Assembly: GCA_013360915.1 (NCBI GenBank)
Contig: JABWAT010000004.1
Location: 1 to 64,000 of the forward strand
DNA length: 64,000 nt
Origin: Bacteroidota bacterium
GTDB taxonomy: Bacteria; Bacteroidota; JABWAT01
Direction: 5' to 3'
Part shown: piece by piece, positions 41,131-50,239 of the stretch
How positions within the stretch are numbered: position 1 is the first letter of the stretch
Layout: each line of letters begins with the position of its first letter
The notes under the pieces: model-generated
What the model was told of the DNA's origin: nothing
What the model saw: the letters and a program-made list of their open reading frames with translations, nothing else
Databases searched by the model: none
Translations under genes and position numbers: made by a program

Positions 41131-41652
41131 TTAAATTTCTTGCCGCAGCCCGATGAGCCACTCGGCGAAATCCCTGAAAGCCCCGTTTCCTGCCGGAGCT
41201 GTTGTGTGAAAATGGACCAGCGGTTTAATCACCGGCATGGCATCGGCCGGGCAGGCGGTGATACCAACAGGGGAAATCCGGTTGATGATGTCAATGTCGT
41301 TCACGTCATCGCCGATATAGGCAATTTCATGAATCCTGCAACCGGTTTCGGTCAGGATGGAATCGAGTAACGTGGCCTTGTCTTTCACCCCGAGGTAGAG
41401 AAATTTCATTTTCAGTTTCTGGGCGCGGGCTTTCACACTGCCCGAGGTTTCACCGGTGATGATGGCGGTTTCGATTCCGATGTTTCTTAACCGTTCGACC
41501 CCCATCCCATCCCGGATTGAAAACCGTTTCATCACTTCGCCGGCATCAGAGTAATAAACTCCGGTATCGGTCATGACACCATCGTTATCCGACAGGACCA
41601 GCCGGATGGCACGGGCCCGTTGTTTCAGTTCTTGTTCAGTCAGTTGTATCAT
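41131..41652 (-). CDS. KdsC-like HAD phosphatase
   Basis: The protein has 173 residues, typical for KdsC-type phosphatases that remove the phosphate from Kdo 8-phosphate or from NeuNAc 9-phosphate. The HAD motif I is VLSDNDGVMTDTG (Asp-Asn-Asp), motif II TGETS, and motif IV IAYIGDDVNDI. The tetrameric loop typical of this small subfamily is retained. Start at 41652 follows TGAGGAAAAA, a ribosome site that overlaps the stop of the SDR gene upstream. Probably acts on the product of the adjacent NeuB-like synthase. Confidence 0.88.
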   Translation of the reverse strand: MIQLTEQELKQRARAIRLVLSDNDGVMTDTGVYYSDAGEVMKRFSIRDGMGVERLRNIGIETAIITGETSGSVKARAQKLKMKFLYLGVKDKATLLDSILTETGCRIHEIAYIGDDVNDIDIINRISPVGITACPADAMPVIKPLVHFHTTAPAGNGAFRDFAEWLIGLRQEI

Positions 41653-41659
41653 TTTTTCC

Positions 41660-42466
41660 TCACCAGGCCGTCCATCCGCCGTCCACAACAAGGTTGGCAC
41701 CCGTCATGTAGGCCGACGCATCGCTTGCCAGAAAAACCACAGCGCCGTGATAGTCGGTTGGCGCTGCCATCCGGCCCAGCATGGTTTTGCGGCTGTAATT
41801 GTTGATAAAAAAATCGTCCTGATTGTTTTCCACTCCGCCGGGTGACAACGTGTTGACACGAACTCCACGATTTCCCCAGTACGCAGCCAGAAATTTCGTG
41901 AAAGCGATAATGCCCCCTTTTGTCGTCGAATAGGCAGGCGGTTTAAAAAAGGGTTGTGATCCATCCGGACGGATGTAAATGGACTGATCGGGTCCGTTCA
42001 TTCCATAGGTTGAGGCAATGTTGATGATGCTGCCTTTCCCGGCTTCGGCCATAACGGTTCCAAGAACCTGACAGCACAGGAAAGTGCCGAGAATGTTTAC
42101 CTGAAGCGATTTTTCAAACAACTCCACCGGGTAATTTTCGAACCGGGACAGGTCGGCGGTTGCTTTCGGATTTTCGAATTGATCATTGATGGCTGCGTTA
42201 TTCACAAGAATATCGATCCGGCCGGTTTCCTTCAGAATGGTATCGCGCAGATTGGTAACCGATTGCTTGCTGGTGATATCGGCGGCAAGTCCAAGGGCAT
42301 TTCCGGGAAGCTGTGAAGCGAATGACCGGCAACCGTCGGCATTCAGATCGGTGACGACCACCCGTGCACCGGCCGAGGCCAGTGCAAGCGCATGTTGTTT
42401 TCCCAGAAGACCCAAAGAACCGGTGACAACGGCAACCCGGCCGGTCAGATCAAACAGTGGTTCCAT
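41660..42466 (-). CDS. SDR family oxidoreductase in the sugar-acid operon
   Basis: The protein has 268 residues. NAD(P) site VVTGSLGLLGK near 14-24; active site block with IINIASTYG and YSTTKGGIIAFTKFLA, giving catalytic Ser, Tyr and Lys; C-terminus TGANLVVDGGWTAW. Likely oxidises or reduces a sugar hydroxyl or keto group of the pathway intermediate. Shares one base with the aminotransferase gene stop (TGATG overlap), a coupled operon. Confidence 0.88.
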   Translation of the reverse strand: MEPLFDLTGRVAVVTGSLGLLGKQHALALASAGARVVVTDLNADGCRSFASQLPGNALGLAADITSKQSVTNLRDTILKETGRIDILVNNAAINDQFENPKATADLSRFENYPVELFEKSLQVNILGTFLCCQVLGTVMAEAGKGSIINIASTYGMNGPDQSIYIRPDGSQPFFKPPAYSTTKGGIIAFTKFLAAYWGNRGVRVNTLSPGGVENNQDDFFINNYSRKTMLGRMAAPTDYHGAVVFLASDASAYMTGANLVVDGGWTAW

Positions 42467-43797
42467 CAGGATTTTGGCTTCATGTTAAAGTTGCTGGTTT
42501 TTCTGAACACGGGACCGACCGGTTTTCCTTTCAGATAACCGGCCACGTTTTTCTCATCAACGGCTTTCTTCAAGATGGCAAGCACCTCGGTAAAGGCAGA
42601 CAGGGTATAGTCCACATCGGCATCGGTGTGACTGAAGCTCATGTTGTGGAATCCGCCCCAGAGTATGCCTCGTTTAATCAGTTCCTGCTGAACCAGCGAT
42701 TTCATTTCGAGCGGATTTCCTGCCGTTGCATCGAAGGAGACGATGGTTCGCACATCGAAACCCGAGCACCGGGTATAAGGCATGTTCAAATCGGCTGCAA
42801 GCTGGTTGTATCCTTCCCGGATCCGTTTGCCACGGGAGGCAAGCACCTGAGGGACCTGATGGTCCCGGATAAACTGAATGGTGGCCTTTGCCGCAGCCAG
42901 TGACAAAGCTTCACCTCCGAACGTGGTGAAGAAGAAAATATCTTCATGAAGCAAGTCCATCAGATCGGCACGGCCGGTCAGCATCGAAATGGGCATTCCG
43001 TTGGCGACGGCCTTGGAAAAACACGCCAGATCGGCCCGTACTCCAAAGTACTCCTGGGCCCCGCCGGGTGCCAGACGGAAACCGGTCCACATTTCATCGA
43101 AAATGAGTACAATGCCATGTTCGTTACACAAATCGCGCAGCTGATGCAGGAAGTTGTTCTTTGGTGCTTCAAAAACCACAGGTTCCAGAATGATGGCTGC
43201 AATGTCTCCATCGAGTGAATCGATTACCGACTGGATGTCGTTGTAATTGAAAGTGAAGCTCATGTCACGGGTTGATTCCGGTATGCCCTTGTTCCGGTCG
43301 GTGACGGCAATGTACCAGTCATGCCAGCCATGATATCCGCAGCACAGCACCTTGTTTTTCCCGGTGAAGGCTCTGGCCACCCGGATGGCAGCCGTGGTGA
43401 CATCACAGCCCGTTTTGCTGAACCGGATGCGCTCGGCACCAGGAACGGTATCGCGGATCAGTTCAGCCACTTCCACCTCGAGCGGGTGCATCTGACTGAA
43501 GGTGATCCCATCGGCCAGTTGCGCTTTAATTGCTTCATCAATCGGATCGAATGCATATCCCAGTGACAGCGGACCAATTCCCATCTGGTAGTCGAGATAT
43601 TCATTCCCGTCGGCATCCCAGACACGGGCCCCTTTGCCCCGTTTCAGGTATTTGGGAGCCACCCCCTCAACATATTGCTGAGGTCCCTTGGCCAGGGTTT
43701 GCGTGTAGGCCGGAATCAGGCCTTTGGCACGGTCGAACCAACGGTTCGATTCGGTAATGACCGGGTAAGCCGGATTGAATTTAACGGAGTTTGACAT
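42466..43797 (-). CDS. Class III PLP aminotransferase (glutamate-1-semialdehyde aminomutase-like)
   Basis: The protein has 443 residues. The PLP Lys is Lys262 in CFSKAVANG, preceded by FDEMWTGFRLAPGGAQEYF with the conserved Asp. The N-terminal block DADGNEYLDYQMGIGPLSLGY is as in glutamate-1-semialdehyde 2,1-aminomutase-like enzymes of sugar operons, which likely aminate a keto sugar. Not the heme-pathway enzyme, judged by context. Operon neighbours are the split transketolase upstream and the SDR downstream. Confidence 0.9.
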   Translation of the reverse strand: MSNSVKFNPAYPVITESNRWFDRAKGLIPAYTQTLAKGPQQYVEGVAPKYLKRGKGARVWDADGNEYLDYQMGIGPLSLGYAFDPIDEAIKAQLADGITFSQMHPLEVEVAELIRDTVPGAERIRFSKTGCDVTTAAIRVARAFTGKNKVLCCGYHGWHDWYIAVTDRNKGIPESTRDMSFTFNYNDIQSVIDSLDGDIAAIILEPVVFEAPKNNFLHQLRDLCNEHGIVLIFDEMWTGFRLAPGGAQEYFGVRADLACFSKAVANGMPISMLTGRADLMDLLHEDIFFFTTFGGEALSLAAAKATIQFIRDHQVPQVLASRGKRIREGYNQLAADLNMPYTRCSGFDVRTIVSFDATAGNPLEMKSLVQQELIKRGILWGGFHNMSFSHTDADVDYTLSAFTEVLAILKKAVDEKNVAGYLKGKPVGPVFRKTSNFNMKPKS

Positions 43798-43799
43798 GG

Positions 43800-44807
43800 T
43801 CAGTTTTTGGATGGAAGAATGGATTTCTGTTTCAGTTCGGTCTGGATGCGGTGAGCCAGTTTTTCGCCGGTAAACCCTTCATGATCGAGCACCCTGTCTA
43901 GCAGGGCAGGCTTAAACCAGCGGTTTTCCAGAGCGATGGGATAAACCTTTGCCAGCCGGTAATCTTCATGGTAAGTGAAATAGGGCATGTTCGTTTCACG
44001 CATCATCAGCGTTTCAGAGGATCCCCAGTTGTGATCATACAGGTATTTCATGTAGACTTCAGATACAATGCTGTACAATCCGCCCTTCAGGAAATGATCC
44101 TCAATGGTGACAACCAACTGGTGTGAACGGCCTGCCCGTAAAATGGTTTCCTCATCAACCGGACTGAGCATCCGCATGTTGATGACACTGACTGAATAAC
44201 CGGCTGCCTCGAGTTTTTTCCGGGCACTCATGACTTCGCGGATCAGAAATCCGTAACTCAGCAGCGCCACATCGGTTCCGGTGGCCAGCCACTCGGCTTT
44301 TCCGTATTCGAAAGGCTGATGGTCAACCACGGCTGGTCCGCCGTAATAGCGGATATAGCAGGGTTTACCCGAGTCGATGATGGAGGGAATTCCTGCTGCC
44401 AGTTCGACCGCGTCGGCCGGACAGAACACCTGCATATTGGGGATGCCGCGGAGAATGGAGATGTCTTCAATGGCCTGATGTGTGGGTCCGTTGCCATCCG
44501 ACAAGAAGCCTGGAACACCGCCGACCAGCGTGACGGGAAGACCGGGAATGCCGATATCGGTGCGGATGAATTCAAAAGCCCGAAGCGTGAGAAAGGTGGC
44601 CAGGGCATGAATGACTGGCTTGCGACCCCGGAGAGCCAGTCCTGCTGCCATGCCAACCATGGTTTGTTCGCAGATTCCCACATCGATGAACCGGTTTCCG
44701 AGATGGGGAGGCAGGTTCCGGATGGCGGCCCGGTTTTCGGCGGTCATGACCACCAGAGAATCGTTTTGCTGTGCGTACTCGCGTAAAAAATCTTCGTAGG
44801 TTTTCAT
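43800..44807 (-). CDS. Transketolase C-terminal subunit (Pyr and C domains)
   Basis: The protein has 335 residues. It holds the pyrimidine-binding and C-terminal domains of a transketolase split in two. MGVCEQTMVGMAAGLALRG contains the conserved Glu that activates thiamine diphosphate (GICEQ), followed by LATFLTLRAFEFIRTDI; the C-terminal block ends in the KKLEAAGYSVSVINMRMLSPVD signature. It must pair with the N-terminal subunit, whose gene is 4 bases upstream. Transfers a two-carbon unit between sugars; in this operon probably builds the sugar precursor. Confidence 0.9.
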   Translation of the reverse strand: MKTYEDFLREYAQQNDSLVVMTAENRAAIRNLPPHLGNRFIDVGICEQTMVGMAAGLALRGRKPVIHALATFLTLRAFEFIRTDIGIPGLPVTLVGGVPGFLSDGNGPTHQAIEDISILRGIPNMQVFCPADAVELAAGIPSIIDSGKPCYIRYYGGPAVVDHQPFEYGKAEWLATGTDVALLSYGFLIREVMSARKKLEAAGYSVSVINMRMLSPVDEETILRAGRSHQLVVTIEDHFLKGGLYSIVSEVYMKYLYDHNWGSSETLMMRETNMPYFTYHEDYRLAKVYPIALENRWFKPALLDRVLDHEGFTGEKLAHRIQTELKQKSILPSKN

Positions 44808-44811
44808 GGGA

Positions 44812-45669
44812 TTATCTGACCATCAGGGTTTCGCTGGTTAACTGCGTCTGTGCCTGGCCGTGCAATTCCTTCAGCAGGTTTTCCACTTCTTCCTGAGAAA
44901 AGTTCACGAACCAGCGATCGGCTCGCTTTTCGATGGATGGAAGTCCTTTGCCACGGACGGTATTGGCTATCAGCACAGATGGTTTCCCGGTGTTCCGGGG
45001 CAGAAAGTTAAATCCGGTTTCGAGCGCCTGGAAATCATGTCCGTTCACCCGGGCAGTCTGCCAGCCAAAGGCTTCGAACTTGGTTGGCAGGGGCTCCAGC
45101 GGCATCAGGTCTTCGGTGCGGACATTCGCCTGAAACTCATTCCGATCTACAATAGCAACCAGGTTATCCAGTTTCAGGTTGGCGGCAACGAGGCAGGCTT
45201 CCCAAATGGAACCCTCGTTCAACTCGCCATCGCCGAGAATTACGAACACGCGGTTTTTCTTTCCGCGCATTTTCATATCCATGGCGATTCCGGCTCCCAC
45301 CGACAGCAGGTGACCCAGCGATCCGCTGTGAAATTCAATGCCGGGAACTGCACGGTTCGGATGCCAGTAAATGGAATCGGTTGTGTGAAGGTGGTTAGCC
45401 AGTCGTTCCTTTTCGAAAAAGCCGAGTTCGGCCAGCGTACCATACAAGGCCGGAACGTCGTGACCTTTCGAGAGCAGCAGATAGTCGCGGTCAGGATCGT
45501 TCACCTGGTCGGGCTGAACCGAGAGCACTTCCTTGTAGAGGTAAACAATGAGGTCGGCACAGGACAGCGAGGCGCCGATAAAGCAGCCGCCGTTGGTGGA
45601 AAGCCGGATGATATGTTCCCTGACTTTCAGGGCCAGTGATTCCAGTTCGTGAAGTTTGTCGGGGGTCAT
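44812..45669 (-). CDS. Transketolase N-terminal subunit (thiamine diphosphate binding)
   Basis: The protein has 285 residues. The thiamine diphosphate motif is GDGELNEGSIWEAC followed by NLVAIVDRNEFQ about 27 residues later; DYLLLSKGHDVPALYGTLAELG carries the conserved His. Both halves of the transketolase are separate and adjacent, a form found in many operons for unusual sugars. The stimulus for its use here is the need for a ketose donor; inference. Confidence 0.92.
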   Translation of the reverse strand: MTPDKLHELESLALKVREHIIRLSTNGGCFIGASLSCADLIVYLYKEVLSVQPDQVNDPDRDYLLLSKGHDVPALYGTLAELGFFEKERLANHLHTTDSIYWHPNRAVPGIEFHSGSLGHLLSVGAGIAMDMKMRGKKNRVFVILGDGELNEGSIWEACLVAANLKLDNLVAIVDRNEFQANVRTEDLMPLEPLPTKFEAFGWQTARVNGHDFQALETGFNFLPRNTGKPSVLIANTVRGKGLPSIEKRADRWFVNFSQEEVENLLKELHGQAQTQLTSETLMVR

Positions 45670-45687
45670 GGGTGTCGTTTTTTCTGG

Positions 45688-46497
45688 TTAATTTGATTCC
45701 GGATGTCGGGTGTCGGCGGCGGTGACCGACTTCAGGTCGTCAAGATGATGACGATACCAGTTCACTCCGGCAAACCGGGCATTGAGTTTAAGAAGGTCTG
45801 GTTTCGCTTCCAGCAAGTCCAGAATGGCCTTTACCCCGAATGGAGGTTCTCCTTCACGGTGCAGGTCATCATATACCGACCGGATGAATTCATAATCGTC
45901 GGGGTAATCGATGGTGAACCGGTGCGACATGGAAAGATCCAGTCCGGAAGGCCAGATCACGTTTCCAATCCGGAACCGGTCGGGCTGGTCCCAGATAAAG
46001 GGCGTGGTGTGTTCACGCTCGTGGGGTTTCTTTGCTTCCTTCCAGGCGGTTTCGAGAGCCGCAAAACTCATGACTTCCACATCGTTTCCGTCTGGCCAGG
46101 TGGCCGGATGCAGATTGCTGACAAAATCATAATCCCGATACGCATAGCGATAGAAATCAAGAACCAGTGATATCACTTCCGGATCGATGAGCGGACAATC
46201 ACTGGGAATTTTCACGACTGCATCGGGTCGGGTGGCAGAAACAGCCCGGTAATGCCGGTCAAGCAGATCGGTCGGGTGCCCCGAGTAGCACCGGATCCCC
46301 AGTTCCCTGCATAAATCACGGACCGCGTCATCGGCCGGTGAGTCGGTGGTCGCAACGATCAGATCAGCCCCAGTGTCAGCAGCCTGAATCCGTTCCAGTT
46401 GCCGCTGAAGCAAGGGTTTCCCTGCCAGAGGCATGAGAATCTTGTTCGGTAATCGTGAAGAACCGGTCCGTGCCTGGACCACAATGGTGAGTCGCAT
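45688..46497 (-). CDS. SpsF-type cytidylyltransferase
   Basis: The protein has 269 residues. It resembles SpsF/NeuA-like enzymes: the nucleotide loop IVVQARTGSSRLPNKILMPLAGKPLL near 5-30 (part quoted), then VVKIPSDCPLIDPEVIS with the metal Asp, and the closing HRFTIDYPDDYEFI. It would activate a sugar acid with CMP. The TGSSRLP core is typical of the COG1861 group and distinct from canonical NeuA. Confidence 0.85.
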   Translation of the reverse strand: MRLTIVVQARTGSSRLPNKILMPLAGKPLLQRQLERIQAADTGADLIVATTDSPADDAVRDLCRELGIRCYSGHPTDLLDRHYRAVSATRPDAVVKIPSDCPLIDPEVISLVLDFYRYAYRDYDFVSNLHPATWPDGNDVEVMSFAALETAWKEAKKPHEREHTTPFIWDQPDRFRIGNVIWPSGLDLSMSHRFTIDYPDDYEFIRSVYDDLHREGEPPFGVKAILDLLEAKPDLLKLNARFAGVNWYRHHLDDLKSVTAADTRHPESN

Positions 46498-46499
46498 GG

Positions 46500-47582
46500 T
46501 CAGGATGAAAAAAGACGTCCGGCAATGACCGTCGCCAGTTGTTTAACCGGATTGGGAAGTAAACTTTTTCGGGGTTCGTTACGGGCAGTGGCCGGTGCGC
46601 CCAATACCTCCCGGCAAACCGCAGCGATGTTTTGTGCTGCCCGTCCATGCTGATCGGGGCATTGGGATCTGAGTTCATCCAGATCAAACCAGGAATACAC
46701 TTCCTTGCCAAGCGCAATGCCCACATAAACAGTCGATGAATACTTGGTAATCAGGACCGAACAATTGGCAATCATGTGTTCGGCGCTTCCCGACGTGTAA
46801 ACCAGCGCCCCGGGAGCCCACCGGTTGATTTCGCGGGTGGCCCGTGAAAAATTTTCGTTGGGATGCAGCTTAAAGATCAGTTGCCGGCCGTTGGCAATGC
46901 GGACTGCATCCAGAATGAATGCCTTCCGGTTCTCAAATTTGAAAGTCTCCCGTGAATCACTGGTGCAGACCAGAACGAAATGACGGTGGGGGAAATCGTT
47001 ATCCAGAAACCGTCTCATGTTGTCAAAATTCGGGATTCCGGTAACGGCGATTTTGGCCGGAGTCACGCCTTTCCGGATGAAGAGCTGTCTGTATCCTTCG
47101 CTGGCCACGCAAAACCGGTCGTAAGAATGGCTCAGTCCGGTGGTTGAGGTGCTGGCCAGCCATCGTGGCAGAAACCGGAAGGTTTTCACAACATGATACC
47201 AAAACTCTTCTGGATCGGTCATGCCCTCCTGAACGAGGACCACGCGTTTATCGAGGAGATTGGTTGGAATTACCAGATCGGAACAGGTGACGACGAGGTC
47301 GTAGTCGTTTCGTTTTCCTCCGTCATCAATGGCCAGATCATGCAGTTTCAGGTAACCCAGGCACCGGTTCCGGTGCTTGTCGCCCAGGACCGACATTTCG
47401 GCCAATCCGGCCCTTCGCAGCCAGTCGGTAAATCCATCGGCATAGTACGGTGAAAACCAATGGGTGGCCTCGGGTAACTGTTGGGCAATCTGGTGCATCT
47501 GCGTGGTTTGATTAATCGAGCCGCAGATAAAAAGAATGTTGGGTCGTTTGGTCATACCGTTTGACTGAGGAGTCTGGTTCAT
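46500..47582 (-). CDS. GT-B-like protein, CDP-glycerol/glycosyl transferase type
   Basis: The protein has 360 residues. FTDWLRRAGLAEMS, the FCVASEGYRQLFIRKGV helix, TGIPNFDN and the C-terminal IFKLHPNENF...ITKYSSTVYVGIALGKEVYSW pattern resemble GT-B fold transferases and their nonhydrolysing epimerase relatives (KLHP..., SS.....A). First gene of the operon; the ATG at 47555 is an alternative start. It could transfer the CMP-activated sugar or process a precursor. The acceptor is unknown. Confidence in the fold is moderate. Confidence 0.65.
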   Translation of the reverse strand: MNQTPQSNGMTKRPNILFICGSINQTTQMHQIAQQLPEATHWFSPYYADGFTDWLRRAGLAEMSVLGDKHRNRCLGYLKLHDLAIDDGGKRNDYDLVVTCSDLVIPTNLLDKRVVLVQEGMTDPEEFWYHVVKTFRFLPRWLASTSTTGLSHSYDRFCVASEGYRQLFIRKGVTPAKIAVTGIPNFDNMRRFLDNDFPHRHFVLVCTSDSRETFKFENRKAFILDAVRIANGRQLIFKLHPNENFSRATREINRWAPGALVYTSGSAEHMIANCSVLITKYSSTVYVGIALGKEVYSWFDLDELRSQCPDQHGRAAQNIAAVCREVLGAPATARNEPRKSLLPNPVKQLATVIAGRLFSS

Positions 47583-47758
47583 CCTGCAAAAGTGCGAATG
47601 GAAGATTAACCGATTCCCAACCGAATGTTACCCAAAAATTAAATCGGATTCCAATGCTGGTCGGTAAATCTGCCTGATCAGATGAAACCAGAGGGGGCTG
47701 AAGGCGGATCAGCGGGTTGGAAAAGGGGAAGAAAACCGTTCTGCCCTATCCGGTTGAT

Positions 47759-48511
47759 TCAGATTCCCAGATTGTCTTTCATGCCGGCGCTCACCACCAG
47801 TTCGGTTCGGGCTTTGTCCTTCATCCGGACCTTGTATTTCCCCCCGAACCACTTAAACACCTCGAGCACATAGTCCATGTTGATCAGGGTGGACCGGTGG
47901 ATCCTGACAAAATTGGACTGCCTGAGCTGGGATTCAAGCTGGTACAGTGTGTCATCAATCAGGTGAACTTCATCGACGGTGTGGACACCCACATACTTAT
48001 CGGTCGCCTGGAAAAACACAATGTCGTTCAGGTTGATGAACCGGATTTTATCGCCGAGTCTGATCCGGATCCGGTTGGTGGCCTGTGGAGTCTGAATCGA
48101 TTGGATCAAACCTTTCAGCCGGTCTTCGAGCACCGTTTGGTCAGAAAGCGTTAACCGGTTCAGTTTCTCCATGGCCAGAGCCAGCCGTTCCTTATCGATG
48201 GGTTTAAGCAGGTAGTCGATGGAGTTGGTTTCGAAGGCTTTCAGCGCATATTCATCAAAAGCGGTGGTGAAAACAATCCAGGGCTGATGCCTGATTTCCT
48301 GAAGGACCTCGAACCCGTTTCGTTCGGGCATCTGAACATCGAGAAATACCAGGTCGGGTTTCAGGTTATCGATCCGGTCGATGGCTTCCCGTCCATCCGA
48401 TGCAGTACCAATCAGAGAAATCTGATCGGGATAGGGTTTCAGTAAACGGGTGAGCCGATCGAGAGCCAGGTTCTCGTCATCCACCAGCAGCGTTTTAAAG
48501 GGAGGCTTCAT
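47759..48511 (-). CDS. LytTR-family response regulator
   Basis: The protein has 250 residues. A receiver domain with acidic DDE (11-13), Asp58 (LVFLDVQMP) and Lys in LLKPID, followed by a LytTR DNA-binding domain (about 145-245) with RIRLGDKIRFINLNDIVFFQAT and VRIHRSTLINMDYV. Such regulators bind direct-repeat sites. The gene overlaps the kinase gene upstream by 17 bases. Together they form a two-component pair. The sugar-acid operon begins 177 bases downstream, on the same strand, so control of it is possible but unproven. Confidence 0.93.
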   Translation of the reverse strand: MKPPFKTLLVDDENLALDRLTRLLKPYPDQISLIGTASDGREAIDRIDNLKPDLVFLDVQMPERNGFEVLQEIRHQPWIVFTTAFDEYALKAFETNSIDYLLKPIDKERLALAMEKLNRLTLSDQTVLEDRLKGLIQSIQTPQATNRIRIRLGDKIRFINLNDIVFFQATDKYVGVHTVDEVHLIDDTLYQLESQLRQSNFVRIHRSTLINMDYVLEVFKWFGGKYKVRMKDKARTELVVSAGMKDNLGI

Positions 48512-49580
48512 GGACTGGTTTTGGTTGAGTGGGAAGGGTTAATTGTACAGTGGCGCCGTGACCCGGAATCACCTCGAGCCGGGCTGAAGGTCCGTAGTGC
48601 AGCAGCAGGCGGTCACGGACTCCCCTTAATCCGAAACGGTCTTCCGGAATGGTGCCGTTAAAGCCAACACCGTTGTCGCTGACAGTAATGGTCCAGAAAC
48701 CCGTGTTTCGTGCGGCACTTACCACCAGGGTTCCACCGCCCGACTTTTTGGTGAGACCATGCTTAATGGCATTCTCGACCAGCGGCTGAATAAGGAAAGG
48801 GGGTATTTTCATGGTCTCCAGTTCAGGATCTACTTCGATGGAATAAATGAGGCGGTCATTTAAACGCACTTTTTCAATGTCGAGGTAATTTCTCACAATC
48901 TGCAATTCCCGTTTCAGATCGACCAGATCATCCCCTTCGTGATCGAGGGAAAAACGGAAAAGATTGGCCAGCTTCTGAATCATATCCTCGGCCAGTTCCG
49001 GATTGGTGTATACCAGACTGGAAATGGAGTTGAGGGTGTTGAACAGAAAATGCGGATTCACACGTGCCCTCAGACTTTCCATTCTCGCCTTGGCCTGAAG
49101 GTTCAGAATGCGCTGTTCGTTCACCTGTTTTTCTGCCAGTTCGTGGGCCAGATTTTCGAGCCGGATGGCGTAGTAACTGTAAATATTGACCACCGTTCCG
49201 GCAATAAGTGTGACCATCCAGTTACTCAGAAACATCAGCGGAATGGGGTGGGGAGGATTAACGCCGGGAGCAAAGACAGCAATTCCGGCAATCGCAATAA
49301 AGGAACCAACCGCGGCGGCAAGAGTCAGAGACAAATAGCTGTAGACCACCCGTTTCCAGAAGGTTTCCCGCTCAACCGCCCTGAAAAACATCACCATAAA
49401 AAAGGATGTGACCGTCAATACCGAGGTGAACCACAGATTCAGCGCCAGATGTCCGGGTGTCCATTTCTGTTCGGGGAACACAAATTGAAGGGTGGTCGAA
49501 ATGGTAACGATGGCAATGACAATGACCCATAAGGAGGTCGGGCGGCGAAGGTAGTCGATGGTTTCTCTGAAGGTGCGCAT
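48495..49580 (-). CDS. LytS/YehU-type sensor histidine kinase
   Basis: The protein has 361 residues. Four membrane helices in the first 140 residues are followed by a coiled linker and a His_kinase block RVNPHFLFNTLNSISSLV with the phospho-acceptor His at about residue 183, then an HATPase domain with IPPFLIQPLVENAIKHGL and NGVGF, GLRGVRDRL. The ATG at 49580 is preferred because 14 upstream codons extend into the region shared with the divergent gene. Partner of the LytTR regulator. Confidence 0.9.
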   Translation of the reverse strand: MRTFRETIDYLRRPTSLWVIVIAIVTISTTLQFVFPEQKWTPGHLALNLWFTSVLTVTSFFMVMFFRAVERETFWKRVVYSYLSLTLAAAVGSFIAIAGIAVFAPGVNPPHPIPLMFLSNWMVTLIAGTVVNIYSYYAIRLENLAHELAEKQVNEQRILNLQAKARMESLRARVNPHFLFNTLNSISSLVYTNPELAEDMIQKLANLFRFSLDHEGDDLVDLKRELQIVRNYLDIEKVRLNDRLIYSIEVDPELETMKIPPFLIQPLVENAIKHGLTKKSGGGTLVVSAARNTGFWTITVSDNGVGFNGTIPEDRFGLRGVRDRLLLHYGPSARLEVIPGHGATVQLTLPTQPKPVHEASL

Positions 49581-49663
49581 GTCGATTGTTTTTTCCTGGT
49601 TGCCGATACGAAATTGCACCATTTTTCACCGATTCGCTTTCCCTTTCCGACAAAACCCCGAAA

Positions 49664-50239
49664 ATGGCCGATAAAATGACAGACGATTCCCGCAAATCTC
49701 CGATTCCTTCTTTCCTTTCCGGTCTGGAAGTCCGGTATGGACTGATCCTCGGATTGGTGCTCCTCCTCACGATTGTGACCGATTTTCAGGTGGTCCGGTC
49801 CCCCGCCGACCTGCTTTCCATCCGGTTCTGGCCCCTGATTCTGCTCGCCATTCCCATGGGGGTTCTCATTCTGTACTACATGGGACTGGTCCGGACCGGA
49901 TTTCCCCCGTTCAGGGAGGCGTTGCTTTCGGGTGTGATGATTTCTCTGATCGGGTCAGTGGTTTATTCGGTGGCTCAGACGGTGTACCTTTTTTACATCT
50001 TTCCCGAACGGACCGAATGGTTTCTGATGAATGAAGCAGCCGCTCTGTCGGCCCAGGGGCTGGCCGATTCAACCATTGTCAGATTGAAGGAAACTTACCT
50101 TTCCAACCGGACTCCCTTTCTCGTGTTGTTTAAAACAACATTTGAAAACCTGTCGGTTGGAGCCGTCAGCGCCCTGATCCTGATTCCCGTCTTCCAATAC
50201 ATCAACTGGAAACGCCAGAAAGGATCGTCTGACCGTTGA
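49664..50239 (+). CDS. DUF4199-like membrane protein
   Basis: The protein has 191 residues with four membrane helices (about 26-44, 57-77, 93-114 and 160-180). The GLEVRYGLILGLVLLLTIV start, a central SGVMISLIGSVVYSVAQTVYLFYIFPE helix and the FENLSVGAVSALILIPVF end match DUF4199, a Bacteroidota-type family of unknown role. The ATG at 49664 is used; the longer frame from 49586 runs through the divergent promoter region. Its TGA overlaps the TTG start of the EamA gene by 4 bases. Confidence 0.7.
   Translation: MADKMTDDSRKSPIPSFLSGLEVRYGLILGLVLLLTIVTDFQVVRSPADLLSIRFWPLILLAIPMGVLILYYMGLVRTGFPPFREALLSGVMISLIGSVVYSVAQTVYLFYIFPERTEWFLMNEAAALSAQGLADSTIVRLKETYLSNRTPFLVLFKTTFENLSVGAVSALILIPVFQYINWKRQKGSSDR

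Noticed and set aside
42466-43797. Heme-pathway glutamate-1-semialdehyde aminomutase (hemL)
   Set aside because: The fold and PLP site match the class, but the gene is embedded in a sugar-acid operon, so the heme role is unlikely.
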